DNA of 64,000 bases, from the NCBI GenBank assembly GCA_013141115.1, contig JABFRP010000003.1, positions 620,001 to 684,000 of the forward strand, written 5' to 3'. The position numbers and the translations under genes were made by a program. This document shows positions 53,390-62,654 of this stretch, piece by piece (positions within the stretch are counted from its first letter, which is position 1; every line of letters begins with the position of its first letter). Source of the stretch: Ferruginibacter sp. (GTDB lineage: Bacteria; Bacteroidota; Bacteroidia; Chitinophagales; Chitinophagaceae). Below the pieces are notes generated by a model. That model ran no database searches and was not told the DNA's origin. It saw nothing but the letters and a program-made list of their open reading frames with translations.

Positions 53390-54082
53390 ATGAAAAAAAT
53401 AGTAACAGTTATATTATTAGCCCTGTCGCTAGTATCATGTAAAAAGAATAACGAAAAGGAAACGAAAGAATTTCATTTTGATTTTGCTCAAGGCGTGGAA
53501 GGCTGGCAAAGTTTTTTTTCAGATTACCCTGTTGGTTCAGAAAATTCTTATCAGCTTGAATTTTCTCATTCTTTTCTGCCAGCACCTCTCAATGGAACAA
53601 TTCGGGCAGTTAAAATATCGGGCAATAATCACAGCGACGATCTACTCTCATTCATTGTAAGGAAATTTGAAAATTTAAAACCTAATACAGATTACTCAGT
53701 CAATTTCAACATTGAGTTTGCATCAAATGCTACTAGTAACGGAGTTGGTATTGGAGGCTCACCCGACTTGGAGATTGGCGTTGGCGGGCTTTCTTACATA
53801 CCTCAGAATAACATCAGTCAGGGTTATTACAGGCCTAATTTTATTAGCCGGTTGCAAAGCCACGAGTCTAATGATGTGCTTAAATCTGCAGGAAGAATTG
53901 GCGTTTCAACAAATTTCCCAACACCGTTTATGTTGGTCAACCGTAATAATTTTTCAAACCCGGTTTTATTAAAAACGAATAACAATGGAGAATTATGGCT
54001 TATGATTGGCACCGATTCGGGATTTGAAGGGACTACTTCACTTTATTATAAGTCAATTGGTATTACCCTTAAAAAGGAATAA
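53390..54082 (+). CDS. Lipoprotein of unknown function (230 aa)
   Basis: The lipobox is LSLVSCKK (Cys at 17). The mature part is beta-rich with FHFDFAQGVEGWQSFFSDYP and KFENLKPNTDYSVNFNIEFA, a pattern typical of carbohydrate-binding-like jelly-roll domains, but no catalytic motif is seen. It stands 228 bases after the barrel gene with no obvious ECF element in front. Confidence 0.65.
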   Translation: MKKIVTVILLALSLVSCKKNNEKETKEFHFDFAQGVEGWQSFFSDYPVGSENSYQLEFSHSFLPAPLNGTIRAVKISGNNHSDDLLSFIVRKFENLKPNTDYSVNFNIEFASNATSNGVGIGGSPDLEIGVGGLSYIPQNNISQGYYRPNFISRLQSHESNDVLKSAGRIGVSTNFPTPFMLVNRNNFSNPVLLKTNNNGELWLMIGTDSGFEGTTSLYYKSIGITLKKE

Positions 54083-54394
54083 ATCACTGGTTTAAAATCT
54101 GATAAAAATAATTTGATTACGGCCAAAAATACAGTAAAATTTTCCGTATTGCTTGGTTCTGGAATGCATGTCAATTATATTACTGAATAACTTCCTTTAG
54201 CTGTCGGTTTTATTGTTGGATCTTATTTTCGAAAAGATTGGAAATTTCATAAAAACTAGAACCAGAAAGCCTAAATAAATTTATGCAGTTTTTTGTTTTG
54301 TAGCAGTTTTTCATTTATAATGACGGCTAAATAGCACACTTAAAATCGCAGGCAATGTTGCTCACTGTTGGCGATTCATTTTTTATATCGCTTT
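54083..54394. other. Gap with a possible remnant of an outer-membrane protein end
   Basis: No intact gene is present. On the plus strand around 54130-54261 the reading TVKFSVLLGSGMHVNYITE, stop, LPLAVGFIVGSYFRKDWKF, stop has the alternating pattern of barrel strands and could be a decayed gene end. This is a weak call. The rest is AT-rich with no feature I can support. Confidence 0.25.
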
Positions 54395-55204
54395 TTATTT
54401 TTTTGTGCCAATACCTTTGAAAAAAGTATAACTAAACACTCCGTCTGGTTCAGCAGTTCTGTATAAATCTTTAATACCTTTTTCAAAAGTCTGTTTGTCT
54501 ATAATGCCTTCCCGAATTGCTTGTTCACCAACTCCTTCAATCATAGCGGTAAAAGTATTTTTTATAAATCCTTCAACAAGATTGTGTCTGCTGGCATCTA
54601 CGTAAACCATTCTTGGTGATATGACAGTGTTTTCGAATCCAGCAGATTGAAATAAAGGAAATAGTTCTCTGCCAATATTTGAATTTCCACCCTTTTGCTT
54701 TTGAAGCTGTACCTGGCAGTCTATGGCTTTATGAGCCTTGATACTGTGCGGATAAAAAAATGTTGAGCCGTGGTCTCCCTCAATAGCTACGATTGTGCCA
54801 CCTTTTTTCAAAACTCTTTTTAATTCACTTAAAACTTGCGCTGGATTTTTTAGATGTTCCAAAACAAAACAAACGATGACGCAATCAAAAGTTTCATCTT
54901 CATAAAACAAGTTATATAAATCGGCTTGTTCAAATTGAACATTTTTGATGTCTGTATGCTTTGCCATTAATTTTGCTTCTGCTATTGATTCGTCAGAAAT
55001 GTCTATCGATAAAAAAGTCGAGTCGGGATTTTTAAGTGCAATTATTTTTGTTTGAGCACCAACTCCACAACCTGCTTCAAGTATATGACTTCCTTTAGGA
55101 AATATTGTATCGCTATGAATAATATCGTCTAATGTCGCTGCCTGATCATTTAGTCTTAACGTTTCTCTGTTTGAATAACCATGTACATACAACTTGTTTT
55201 CCAT
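54395..55204 (-). CDS. SAM-dependent methyltransferase (269 aa)
   Basis: Class I fold with ILEAGCGVGAQTKIIALKNP (about 42-61), FLSIDISDESIAEAK and VIVCFVLEHLKNPAQVLSEL, then a long C-terminal part (FIKNTFTAMIEGVGEQAI). UbiE/CmoA-like small-molecule methyltransferases share this layout. The substrate is not identifiable. It stands alone in front of a separate lipoprotein gene. Confidence 0.88.
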   Translation of the reverse strand: MENKLYVHGYSNRETLRLNDQAATLDDIIHSDTIFPKGSHILEAGCGVGAQTKIIALKNPDSTFLSIDISDESIAEAKLMAKHTDIKNVQFEQADLYNLFYEDETFDCVIVCFVLEHLKNPAQVLSELKRVLKKGGTIVAIEGDHGSTFFYPHSIKAHKAIDCQVQLQKQKGGNSNIGRELFPLFQSAGFENTVISPRMVYVDASRHNLVEGFIKNTFTAMIEGVGEQAIREGIIDKQTFEKGIKDLYRTAEPDGVFSYTFFKGIGTKK

Positions 55205-55301
55205 TTTATTATTTTTTTGTATCTTTTTTCTTCTATGTTAGAATTCTCTTAATAAAAAGTAGTTGTTTTTTTTACTAAACCTTAAAACTAGCAAAACAGC
55301 C

Positions 55302-55363
55302 TTATTTATTTTCAGCAAGAATTTTTCGATTTCTCATAATTAAAATCAATCCGTTTTATATCA
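55302..55363 (-). pseudogene. Ectopic C-terminal fragment of the beta-propeller lipoprotein gene
   Basis: The minus strand reads KRIDFNYEKSK here, matching KWIDLNYMKSKIL at the end of the gene at 56420-57325. One extra A then shifts the frame. About 45-50 bases align well and nothing upstream does. It is another leftover of a neighbouring gene's 3' end. Confidence 0.6.
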
Positions 55364-55393
55364 TCTTAATTCTACTGCTGTAGGTCAATCCTT

Positions 55394-56200
55394 TTAGTTG
55401 GGGTTATTTGTAAAGAAAATATCTCTTATGGTATAAGGTGGATTAAGGGATTTGTAATTCTTTTCACCGTTTTTTATTGTGTAGATAAATTGAAGTCCAT
55501 GATGAGGCGGCCTTTTTGTTACCCACCTTTTCATATATATCCCTGAACTATCGGAATCTGAATCAACCTCTACAACATAGGTGGCAAAAGACTTATTATT
55601 TTTCACAATTTTTTCTTCTCCAATAACATTTAGCTTGTATTTATTTACCACCGTTTTGAATGATTGTTCATAGGGAAAATCTGAACGTATTTCTAAAAAT
55701 TCGGTTTTGAACCCAGTTTTTAACGGCAGGCAGGCAAAAAAAACACCTGTTCCAGGTCCTTTAAGATTATAGTTTGGGTGACTTATTTTGATTGTTTGAG
55801 TAGCAGTATCTTTTGTAGTTCCGATAAACTTTAGTTTTACTTCACCTTTTATACTGTAGTCATAAATAATTGTTCCGTTGGCTGTATGTTTTTCAATTGG
55901 CTGTAATGTTGCACCATCTAGTATATCGTTATCGTAGTCGGTCTGGTTTTGACGATTTGGGCTTAAAGGGCTATGAAAAGCATGAATAATTTTTCTGCCA
56001 TTCATTGTGTCAGGGACTACTACACAAATATTTTCTCCCCAGTACATAAATGTTTCTGTTAACTGATCAGGTTTTATAAGGTGTTCTGCTCGAACAATAC
56101 TCTCCTGGGAAGTATGGCCACAACCTATTGCAGAAATACTAAAAATAAAGATAAAGAAGTGATAACCGACTTTAGAACTCCAAGCATTGTTTGTTTGCAT
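55394..56200 (-). CDS. Lipoprotein of unknown function (268 aa)
   Basis: The N-terminus has a long basic/polar lead and then a hydrophobic stretch ending in a lipobox (ISAIGCGHTS). The mature part is beta-rich and polar, with AFHSPLSPNRQNQTDYDND and a C-terminal GLQFIYTIKNGEKNYKSL. I recognise no family. It sits between a methyltransferase and a propeller lipoprotein on the same strand. Confidence 0.68.
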   Translation of the reverse strand: MQTNNAWSSKVGYHFFIFIFSISAIGCGHTSQESIVRAEHLIKPDQLTETFMYWGENICVVVPDTMNGRKIIHAFHSPLSPNRQNQTDYDNDILDGATLQPIEKHTANGTIIYDYSIKGEVKLKFIGTTKDTATQTIKISHPNYNLKGPGTGVFFACLPLKTGFKTEFLEIRSDFPYEQSFKTVVNKYKLNVIGEEKIVKNNKSFATYVVEVDSDSDSSGIYMKRWVTKRPPHHGLQFIYTIKNGEKNYKSLNPPYTIRDIFFTNNPN

Positions 56201-56419
56201 ATTTTCAATTTTTTAAGATGCTTTAAAAAGTAGTTTCATTTTCATATATTAGTTTGCTATTGCTGTTGAAGCAGAGTTTCCTTTGTGCAATGGAGGTTAC
56301 TAATTTTATTGCACGGCTTGCAGAATATTTTTTTTAATGTTTAACAAAATATCTTCTTCAAACTAAAAGTCATCAAATTCTATTTCAATTATTTCCATTG
56401 CTTACTGATTTTTAATTTA

Positions 56420-57325
56420 TTATCTATTTATACCAAGAATTTTCGATTTCATATAATTTAAATCAATCCATTTTACCTCAGGGTCAGAACTAAAAAAGAA
56501 ATACTTTAAATCCGGCGAGTAATTAGGGCAATAGTCAAAAGAAGGAGTATTGATTTTGCTGCCCATATTTTTTGCCTTCGTAAATGTGCTATCAGAATTC
56601 TTAAAAGAATAATATAAGTCCGCCTCGCCATACCCATCAGTACGATTAACTATTGTAGAAATCAGTATGCTTTCATCAGGAAAAATTAAAGGGTCTTGCT
56701 CAGTACCGGCCGAATTAATAGTAGGGCCTAAATTAACTGGCCTTGTGTACTGTCCATTTACTTTCTTACTTACATAAATATCATGCTCACCAAAGCCTCC
56801 TGACCGGTTAGATGAAAAATAAAGATTACCATTAGCAGCAACCGATACATAATACTCAATACTGTCGGAGTTAACAGCTGCAATATTTTCAGGCTTACTC
56901 CATTTACTGCCTTGTTTCCTTATTACCCAAATATCAAAATCCTTTACTGTGTCACTTTCATTTCGTGGCATTTCGGAGATAAAATACATGCTGCCATCAG
57001 CCGTAATAAAAGGGTCGGCATTAGAAAAAGCAGTATCTACTGGTAAGAAGGGTTTTGGCGAAGACCAATTGTTGCCGTCAAATACAGTTTCAAGCATAAG
57101 ATATTTTCGGTTATGTGATCTGGAAAAGTAAAACGATTTCCCATCCGGGCTAAATGCAGCGTTAAAATCAAGTGTGTCAGAATTAACTATGCCAGGCAAA
57201 AATTTCAATGCAACAGTATCTGGTTTTGGCTCCGGGTATATTATACTATTATCATTTCTGTTATCAGAACAAGAAAAAATGACAAGAGAAATTAATAATA
57301 CCCCGATGTAATAATATCGTTTCAT
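56420..57325 (-). CDS. TolB/PD40-type beta-propeller lipoprotein
   Basis: The 301-residue protein has the lipobox LVIFSCSDNR (Cys at 19) and four or five WD40-like (PD40) blades with the signature D.WV...G..W..P..L: AAFSPDGKSFYFSRSHN, DIWVIRKQGSKWSKPENI, NLYFSSNRSGGFGEHDIYVS, YSPDLKYFFFSSDPE. Such proteins are common periplasmic or surface lipoproteins in this phylum with ligand-binding rather than enzymatic roles. A duplicate fragment of its end lies at 55302-55363. Confidence 0.87.
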   Translation of the reverse strand: MKRYYYIGVLLISLVIFSCSDNRNDNSIIYPEPKPDTVALKFLPGIVNSDTLDFNAAFSPDGKSFYFSRSHNRKYLMLETVFDGNNWSSPKPFLPVDTAFSNADPFITADGSMYFISEMPRNESDTVKDFDIWVIRKQGSKWSKPENIAAVNSDSIEYYVSVAANGNLYFSSNRSGGFGEHDIYVSKKVNGQYTRPVNLGPTINSAGTEQDPLIFPDESILISTIVNRTDGYGEADLYYSFKNSDSTFTKAKNMGSKINTPSFDYCPNYSPDLKYFFFSSDPEVKWIDLNYMKSKILGINR

Positions 57326-57344
57326 ACTTTATTTTTTTGCTTGT

Positions 57345-57803
57345 TTACTCTGCTGCAATCACCTCAATTTCCAGCAGCCATTCCTCTTCATAAATACCGG
57401 CAATAATAACAGTAATGGCAGGCTGATGGTTACCCAATATCCTTTGCCTTGTTTCAGAATTTTCCTGCCTGTATCTTCTATCAGAAAGGAAAGTAGTTAC
57501 CTTAACAATGTTACTAAGCTTCATCTCCGCATCTGCTAATTGCTTGCCTATATTCTTCCAAACTAATTCACATTGGCCTTTAAAATCTTTCGGCACATCA
57601 CCGTTCTCTTCTGCAGGTATCTGGCCACTTACAAAAACAAGGCGTTTATAATTTTTTAATTCAACTGCCTGTGAATAGGAACTGCCGGTAGGGTTAATAA
57701 ATTTATAATTCATTTTTGAACAGTTTGTGAAGCCAAATATAGCTATCATGCAAAAAATAGTAATTCTGCTTATCAAGGTTACCATTCCAAATTTCATTAG
57801 CAT
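57345..57803 (-). CDS. ridA: RidA (YjgF/UK114) family protein with an N-terminal signal
   Basis: The core matches RidA: FINPTGSSYSQAVELKNYKR, LVFVSGQIPAEENGDVP, QCELVWKNIGKQLADAEMKL and SNIVKVTTFLSDRRY. RidA deaminates reactive imines formed by PLP enzymes. It is unusual that a hydrophobic leader (about 1-30, ending FGFTNCSKM, lipobox-like) precedes the domain; most RidA proteins are cytoplasmic. The start may instead be at a later Met (M32), which would give an ordinary RidA. Confidence 0.85.
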   Translation of the reverse strand: MLMKFGMVTLISRITIFCMIAIFGFTNCSKMNYKFINPTGSSYSQAVELKNYKRLVFVSGQIPAEENGDVPKDFKGQCELVWKNIGKQLADAEMKLSNIVKVTTFLSDRRYRQENSETRQRILGNHQPAITVIIAGIYEEEWLLEIEVIAAE

Positions 57804-57880
57804 TCTGTTTTAGCCATAAAAAAAAATGTATTATAGTGCTCAAAGAGCCCTTTACAATTAAGCCATATAAAATTATCGGC

Positions 57881-58690
57881 TTAATTAATACTCATTGTTC
57901 CTTCAACTACTATTTTTGCATTGCTTACAACCTCAAGTTCTGTTTCACTAAGAATTTTCAATTTCAAAAAACCACCTCTTTTTGAACTTTGATATGCCAT
58001 CATTTCTCTCTTTCCCAAAACGCTGCTCCAGTACTTTGCTAAAACTGAATGTGCTGCTCCGGTTACCGGGTCTTCATTAATGCCAATCCAGGGGCAAAAG
58101 CATCTTGAATAAAAATCATACTCTTTATCTTCAGACTTCGAGGTAACTACCAATTCTTTAATAGCATCATTTGTTTGAAGGGCTTTAGCAAAATCTGGTT
58201 TAATGTTTAATAATGCAGCCTTGCCTGCAACTTCAATAACTAACATATCTAAATCCTTAGCAAATTTTACAGAAATTGGATTTAAAATACCAAATGCCGC
58301 AAGAAGCTCTTTAGAAGGAATAAAATCCACTGCGTCATACAAAGGGAATTTCATAGATATATTTTCTCCTTCACTTGCTGCACTCAAGCTAAGATTATGA
58401 AAAGTCGTGAAATTTACTATGGGATAGCCAAGATGATGCAGTATAACTTTTGCAGCCGCTAAAGTGGCATGTCCACAAAAAACTACTTCTGTTGTTGGTG
58501 TAAAATATCTTACTAAATAATCGGTTTGATTATTATTGTTCTTTTCTAAAAAAATAGTTTCAGAAAGATTAAACTCATTTGCAATAGCCTGCATTTTTTC
58601 TTCAGAAATTTTATTCTCTAATAAGCAAACTGCTGCTGGATTGCCTTTGAATGCTTCAGTTGTAAAGGCATCAACGATAAATACTTTCAT
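57881..58690 (-). CDS. PhzF-family isomerase
   Basis: The 269-residue protein has the family marks FIVDAFTTEAFKGNPAAVC, EFNLSETIFLEKN, YFTPTTEVVFCGHATLAAAK and GINEDPVTGAAHSVLAKYW. PhzF-fold enzymes isomerise or epimerise small carboxylic substrates (for example in phenazine synthesis), and most genomic copies have unknown substrates. No phenazine genes are nearby. Confidence 0.9.
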   Translation of the reverse strand: MKVFIVDAFTTEAFKGNPAAVCLLENKISEEKMQAIANEFNLSETIFLEKNNNNQTDYLVRYFTPTTEVVFCGHATLAAAKVILHHLGYPIVNFTTFHNLSLSAASEGENISMKFPLYDAVDFIPSKELLAAFGILNPISVKFAKDLDMLVIEVAGKAALLNIKPDFAKALQTNDAIKELVVTSKSEDKEYDFYSRCFCPWIGINEDPVTGAAHSVLAKYWSSVLGKREMMAYQSSKRGGFLKLKILSETELEVVSNAKIVVEGTMSIN

Positions 58691-58826
58691 GTAGTAAAAT
58701 TTATTGAGTGATTAATTTTGGGTTTGGTAAAATAGTAGCTAAATGCTTGTACATTTATTATAAGTATGTACAGTATTCACTTTCTGTTTTCTATTGGCTG
58801 AAAAAAACAGAGCTTTGTTAAAATTC

Positions 58827-59711
58827 CTAATTTGCCCTTAAGAAATCTAATAATGCTGAAATAAATACATCCGGATTCTCTTCAACTACCCAATGGGCAG
58901 TGTTGGGTATTCTTACCGGTGAAACATTTTGAGCAACTTCCTGCATCATTTCATACATCAACGAACCGCTTGTGCTTATTTCTCCTCCAACAGCTAATAC
59001 AGGGATTATCAATTTACCATTCCTTTTTAGTAATTCTTTGTTATCTGCAATATCCTGCTCAAAGGCTCGATATACTTCTAAGCCTGCCCTCATTGCGCCT
59101 GGTGCAGCATAATAATTGGTAAAAATTTCTAAGTCATCTTCACTTATTGCTGCTGTATTATAAATTCGATAATTGAAAAATGACTGGAGGTATTGTTTTT
59201 CTTTTCCGGCTAATAACATTTCTGGCAAATCCCGAACATTATGAAAAGCAAAATGCCATACCCTATGATCGTTTCTTATTTTGTCAAAGGCATTTGTACC
59301 GGGTAGGGGTGCATCTACTACAACCAAGTGAGAAGTTAAATCTCTAAACAATTGAGCATACGCATAAGCCACCATCAGCCCAATATCGTGTCCAACAATT
59401 ACAACAGGTTGTTCGATTTTTAGGTGCCTAGTTAGCAAATGATGAATATCCTGAGCCATTGTTTGCTTATCGTATCCATCTGCTGGTTTCCATGAATCGC
59501 CTGCACCTCTATAATCAACGGTTATAACTCTATACCCATTTTGTGCAAGCACTGGTATTATAAACCGCCACTCCCACCAAGTCTGTGGAAATCCATGAAT
59601 CAATACGATTACTCTATCACCTTCGCCTGCTTCTACATAATGTAAACGTAGTGACGCATCTATTACGGCCATTCCATGCTTTAAACCTATCCCATCTATT
59701 TTTGGTTCCAT
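58827..59711 (-). CDS. Alpha/beta hydrolase, epoxide-hydrolase/haloalkane-dehalogenase type
   Basis: The 294-residue protein has the oxyanion motif LIHGFPQTWWEWRF and the nucleophile elbow VGHDIGLMVAYAY, where Asp replaces the usual Ser. This is as in epoxide hydrolases and dehalogenases, which form an ester intermediate. NTAHWVVEENPD supplies the catalytic His near the end. No signal peptide; it acts in the cytoplasm. Substrate unknown. Confidence 0.9.
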   Translation of the reverse strand: MEPKIDGIGLKHGMAVIDASLRLHYVEAGEGDRVIVLIHGFPQTWWEWRFIIPVLAQNGYRVITVDYRGAGDSWKPADGYDKQTMAQDIHHLLTRHLKIEQPVVIVGHDIGLMVAYAYAQLFRDLTSHLVVVDAPLPGTNAFDKIRNDHRVWHFAFHNVRDLPEMLLAGKEKQYLQSFFNYRIYNTAAISEDDLEIFTNYYAAPGAMRAGLEVYRAFEQDIADNKELLKRNGKLIIPVLAVGGEISTSGSLMYEMMQEVAQNVSPVRIPNTAHWVVEENPDVFISALLDFLRAN

Positions 59712-59838
59712 TTAAAATGATTTTACTAAAAAAATATTCAAAACTCATTTAATTATTTTATAATTATTTAGGTGTTTAATAATATTATTTTTTTGTTGTC
59801 TGTTTAATTTCACAAGTGTTAATAACATTAAGAAATTA

Positions 59839-60198
59839 TTACACTTCGTTAAAAGATAGCCTGTTGCCAAAAGGGTCAATAACATCCATGCACAGTGGCT
59901 TGGTTTTTAGAAATGGCTTTTGTAAACCCGGTCTGTTATATTTATAATCTTTGGCAATAATGGTTGAGTGAAATTTTTTAAGCTCTTTAAAGTTATCAAT
60001 GTAAACACCTGAACCGGGTGTACTGTCACCATAATGTTCTGATAAATGCAATACCAAGTCGCCCAAAGAAATTTGCATATATATAGGTGAATTAGTTGGT
60101 TTGTTTTCCCAATCAATTTTGAACGAAAGCCAATTGATATAAAATTCTATGGCTTTGTCGTAATCAAAAATGCGTAATATCGGAATGGCTTTTGTCAT
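59839..60198 (-). CDS. VOC-superfamily (glyoxalase/bleomycin-resistance-like) protein
   Basis: The 119-residue protein has paired beta-alpha-beta repeats: ILRIFDYDKAIEFYINWLSF and the SLGDLVLHLSEHYGDSTPGS segment, ending in MDVIDPFGNRLSFNEV. VOC proteins bind a metal and act on lactoylglutathione-like or other small compounds, or simply bind toxic drugs. The single-domain length fits a dimer. No pathway is indicated by the context. Confidence 0.85.
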   Translation of the reverse strand: MTKAIPILRIFDYDKAIEFYINWLSFKIDWENKPTNSPIYMQISLGDLVLHLSEHYGDSTPGSGVYIDNFKELKKFHSTIIAKDYKYNRPGLQKPFLKTKPLCMDVIDPFGNRLSFNEV

Positions 60199-60274
60199 AA
60201 AAATATCGTTTGTTCTTGTAGCAAATTAGTGTAATGAGTTTGTTATTTTTCTTTTTTCTATACTACTGCTATAC

Positions 60275-60312
60275 TGTTAAAAATCTGTTATCCATTAACT
60301 AACTACCATTTC
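60275..60312 (-). pseudogene. Short copy of the SDR gene 3' end
   Basis: The word TTATCCATTAACTAACT here recurs at the end of the SDR gene (60941-60957), with weaker similarity in the flanking bases. It looks like a small leftover of the same kind as the other ectopic gene ends in this window, but it is short enough to be chance. Confidence 0.3.
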
Positions 60313-60383
60313 TTTATTAGGTAATTTGAAAATCTTATGGCGATTGTCAAACTCTTTTATTGAGTACGTTCGTTCATTAATTT

Positions 60384-60788
60384 TTAAACAGTCAATGCAA
60401 TTACTACTGCGTAACTGTCTTCTAATAAACGATATTTTGTGATTAAATTATTTTGTACATTGATATGAATTGAAAAAATTGATTTCATTACTTTATCTGT
60501 TTGAAGCATTTTGGTTGAAAAGTCACCTGTTATTACAGCAAAACCATCTTCAACTAAAATATGGTCAATTTGAGCCGAAATAGATTCTGTGTTAGTCCAC
60601 AAGATTTGAAAGAACTCTTTTACTTCTTCTCGTTTACTTCTTCGCCCTAACCAAGGTGCTATCTTTTCATTTCCTTGTATATACCAATCAACATTTTCTG
60701 CAAAAAAATCTATTAAACTTAAATCTCTATTTGCTAAAGATTGACAAAATTGTAAAACTACTTTTTTTGTATTTTCTGATGTATCCAT
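60384..60788 (-). CDS. SnoaL/NTF2-like protein (134 aa)
   Basis: The cone-shaped NTF2-like fold is suggested by ANRDLSLIDFFAENVDWYIQ, KIAPWLGRRSKREEVKEFFQ and FAVITGDFSTKM. Members include isomerases, hydratases and binding proteins; no catalytic residue can be assigned. It is separated by 158 bases from the SDR gene. Confidence 0.75.
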   Translation of the reverse strand: MDTSENTKKVVLQFCQSLANRDLSLIDFFAENVDWYIQGNEKIAPWLGRRSKREEVKEFFQILWTNTESISAQIDHILVEDGFAVITGDFSTKMLQTDKVMKSIFSIHINVQNNLITKYRLLEDSYAVVIALTV

Positions 60789-60946
60789 GGCTTCTACTTG
60801 TGTATGTTGTAAATATTTAGTTTTCTGTCAAATTTATGTGGACTAAAATAAAGTATTTCGTTTCACAAACGGTCTGTTTAAAATGACGCACAACTCAATT
60901 GTTATCAGATAAAATTAGAAAGCAGATTCAAAAAACCTATTATCCA

Positions 60947-61705
60947 TTAACTAACTGGCATTCCTGCTACATATAATACTTGTCCTGTAACAAAACCTGC
61001 TTCTTCTGAAACAAAAAAAGAAACCGCATGAGCAATGTCATCTGGTGTGCCTGTACGGTTGACAGGTATGTTTTTTACAGCTTGTTCTAAATGATTTTCT
61101 AAACTAAGCCCATTTCTTTTTGCGGTTGCCTCAGTCATTGCTGTAACTATTAGCCCGGGTGCTACTACATTTGCCGTGATTCCAAATGGCCCTAATTCTA
61201 CGGCAAGTGATTTTATAAACCCGTGCATACCTGCTTTAGCGGCACAATAATTTGCTCTTTCCGAATGCCCTGTTGCAGAGATACTGGATATATTAACAAT
61301 TCTGCCCCAACCTGTTTTTTTCATATATGGAAGAGATGCTTTAACCATCAGGAAAGACCCACGTAAATGCACATCTATAACATCATCCCAATCCTTAGTG
61401 TCCATTAAATCTATATTTACATCTCTTGCAAACCCGGCATTATTTATTAATACTGTGGGCTCTCCAACTGTTGAAATAATTTTTTCCATGGCTGAATTTA
61501 CATTGTTTTCATTCGCCACATCTGCTCCAATTGAAATGGCATGTCCACCATTTTTAATAATTGAATCAACTGTATTGTAGCAGGCTTCTTCAGTCAGGTC
61601 TAATACAACTACCGTAAATCCATCATTGGCTAATCTTTTTGCAATACCTGCGCCAATACCTTGTGCAGCTCCTGTTACAACAGCTATTTTTTTAGTTGAA
61701 TTCAT
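60947..61705 (-). CDS. SDR-family oxidoreductase (FabG-like)
   Basis: The 252-residue protein has the NAD(P) motif TGAAQGIGAGIAKRLA, the NNAG motif as VLINNAGFARDV, the catalytic Ser in NISSISATG and the YxxxK as YCAAKAG, with a C-terminal VTGQVLYVAGMPVS. It reduces a carbonyl or oxidises an alcohol with NAD(P)H. FabG-like ketoreductases are similar, but a role in fatty-acid synthesis is unlikely without neighbours of that pathway. Confidence 0.92.
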   Translation of the reverse strand: MNSTKKIAVVTGAAQGIGAGIAKRLANDGFTVVVLDLTEEACYNTVDSIIKNGGHAISIGADVANENNVNSAMEKIISTVGEPTVLINNAGFARDVNIDLMDTKDWDDVIDVHLRGSFLMVKASLPYMKKTGWGRIVNISSISATGHSERANYCAAKAGMHGFIKSLAVELGPFGITANVVAPGLIVTAMTEATAKRNGLSLENHLEQAVKNIPVNRTGTPDDIAHAVSFFVSEEAGFVTGQVLYVAGMPVS

Positions 61706-61884
61706 TTCCTTTGGTTAATTACTTCGGTTTATGATTATTACTTAAATTATTTGCTTCATTCTAATTCTAATACTCAAATAAAAATTTATTGTGTTTGGTG
61801 ATGAATGCAAGATTATTTTGCATTTATTAACTGCCATTGCTTTAGTAATTTTCATCAATTATTTTCCAAAGCCTTTTACTTTTA

Positions 61885-62607
61885 CTATTTTGTATAATTC
61901 AGTTTGTCAATAATTTTAGAATAGTCAATCTTCATTTGCAAAGAAATGTCGTGCCCCACATTAGGATAGGAATAGAATTTTATCTGCAATTTCTTCCCTA
62001 TTGAATCAAGTTTTTTCCTTGTCGTACTAACAGGCACTATCTCATCACTTTCACCCTGGAATAAGTAAATAGGTATTTTTTTTACAGGCTTATTTTTAAG
62101 TTCTTCAATAATCGTAGAATGAATTACTGCAGCAAATGGAAAGGATGCTTTGCATAGTTCCGAGTAGTACATCGCAAGTAAAAATGCAATATCCCCGCCT
62201 TGTGAAATGCCGGTAACAATAGCTTTTTGTTTATATTTATTTTCGATGGCCTTTACGAATACTGCAATACTGTCAACAGTTATTTTGGAAAGAGTGAATT
62301 GTGCTGAACTATCCTTTTGATAATAATCTACCGGGTAATACGAAAACCCGTTTCTTTTTATATAATTCCCTTTTGGAATTATTATTCTCACAGGGTTTTT
62401 AAGGCTATCGTAATCCGCAATTGTTTCTGAAGGGTTTCCTCCTGAGTAATGAAAGGCAATTAGTAACGGAAGTTTTTCGTTGCTATTGCCTTTAACAATT
62501 TCAATGTACTCATACCCATTTACACTTTGTTGAAAAGTGGTTTTTCTTTGCCCAATCAATGTATTGTTGAAGGCAAAGAGTAGAATGAGTAGTATTAGTT
62601 GTTTCAT
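61885..62607 (-). CDS. Secreted alpha/beta hydrolase (carboxylesterase-like, 240 aa)
   Basis: A signal peptide (MKQLILLILLFAFNNTLIGQ) is followed by a small alpha/beta hydrolase core: LLIAFHYSGGNP, VTGISQGGDIAFLLAMYYS with the nucleophile Ser, LFQGESDEIVPV and a late VGHDISL with the catalytic His. The closest types are phospholipase/carboxylesterase and feruloyl-esterase-like proteins. It is probably periplasmic. Confidence 0.85.
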   Translation of the reverse strand: MKQLILLILLFAFNNTLIGQRKTTFQQSVNGYEYIEIVKGNSNEKLPLLIAFHYSGGNPSETIADYDSLKNPVRIIIPKGNYIKRNGFSYYPVDYYQKDSSAQFTLSKITVDSIAVFVKAIENKYKQKAIVTGISQGGDIAFLLAMYYSELCKASFPFAAVIHSTIIEELKNKPVKKIPIYLFQGESDEIVPVSTTRKKLDSIGKKLQIKFYSYPNVGHDISLQMKIDYSKIIDKLNYTK

Positions 62608-62654
62608 TTTAAGTTAAATAAAAAATTGCTTATAAAAATAGACTTGTAGTAAAA

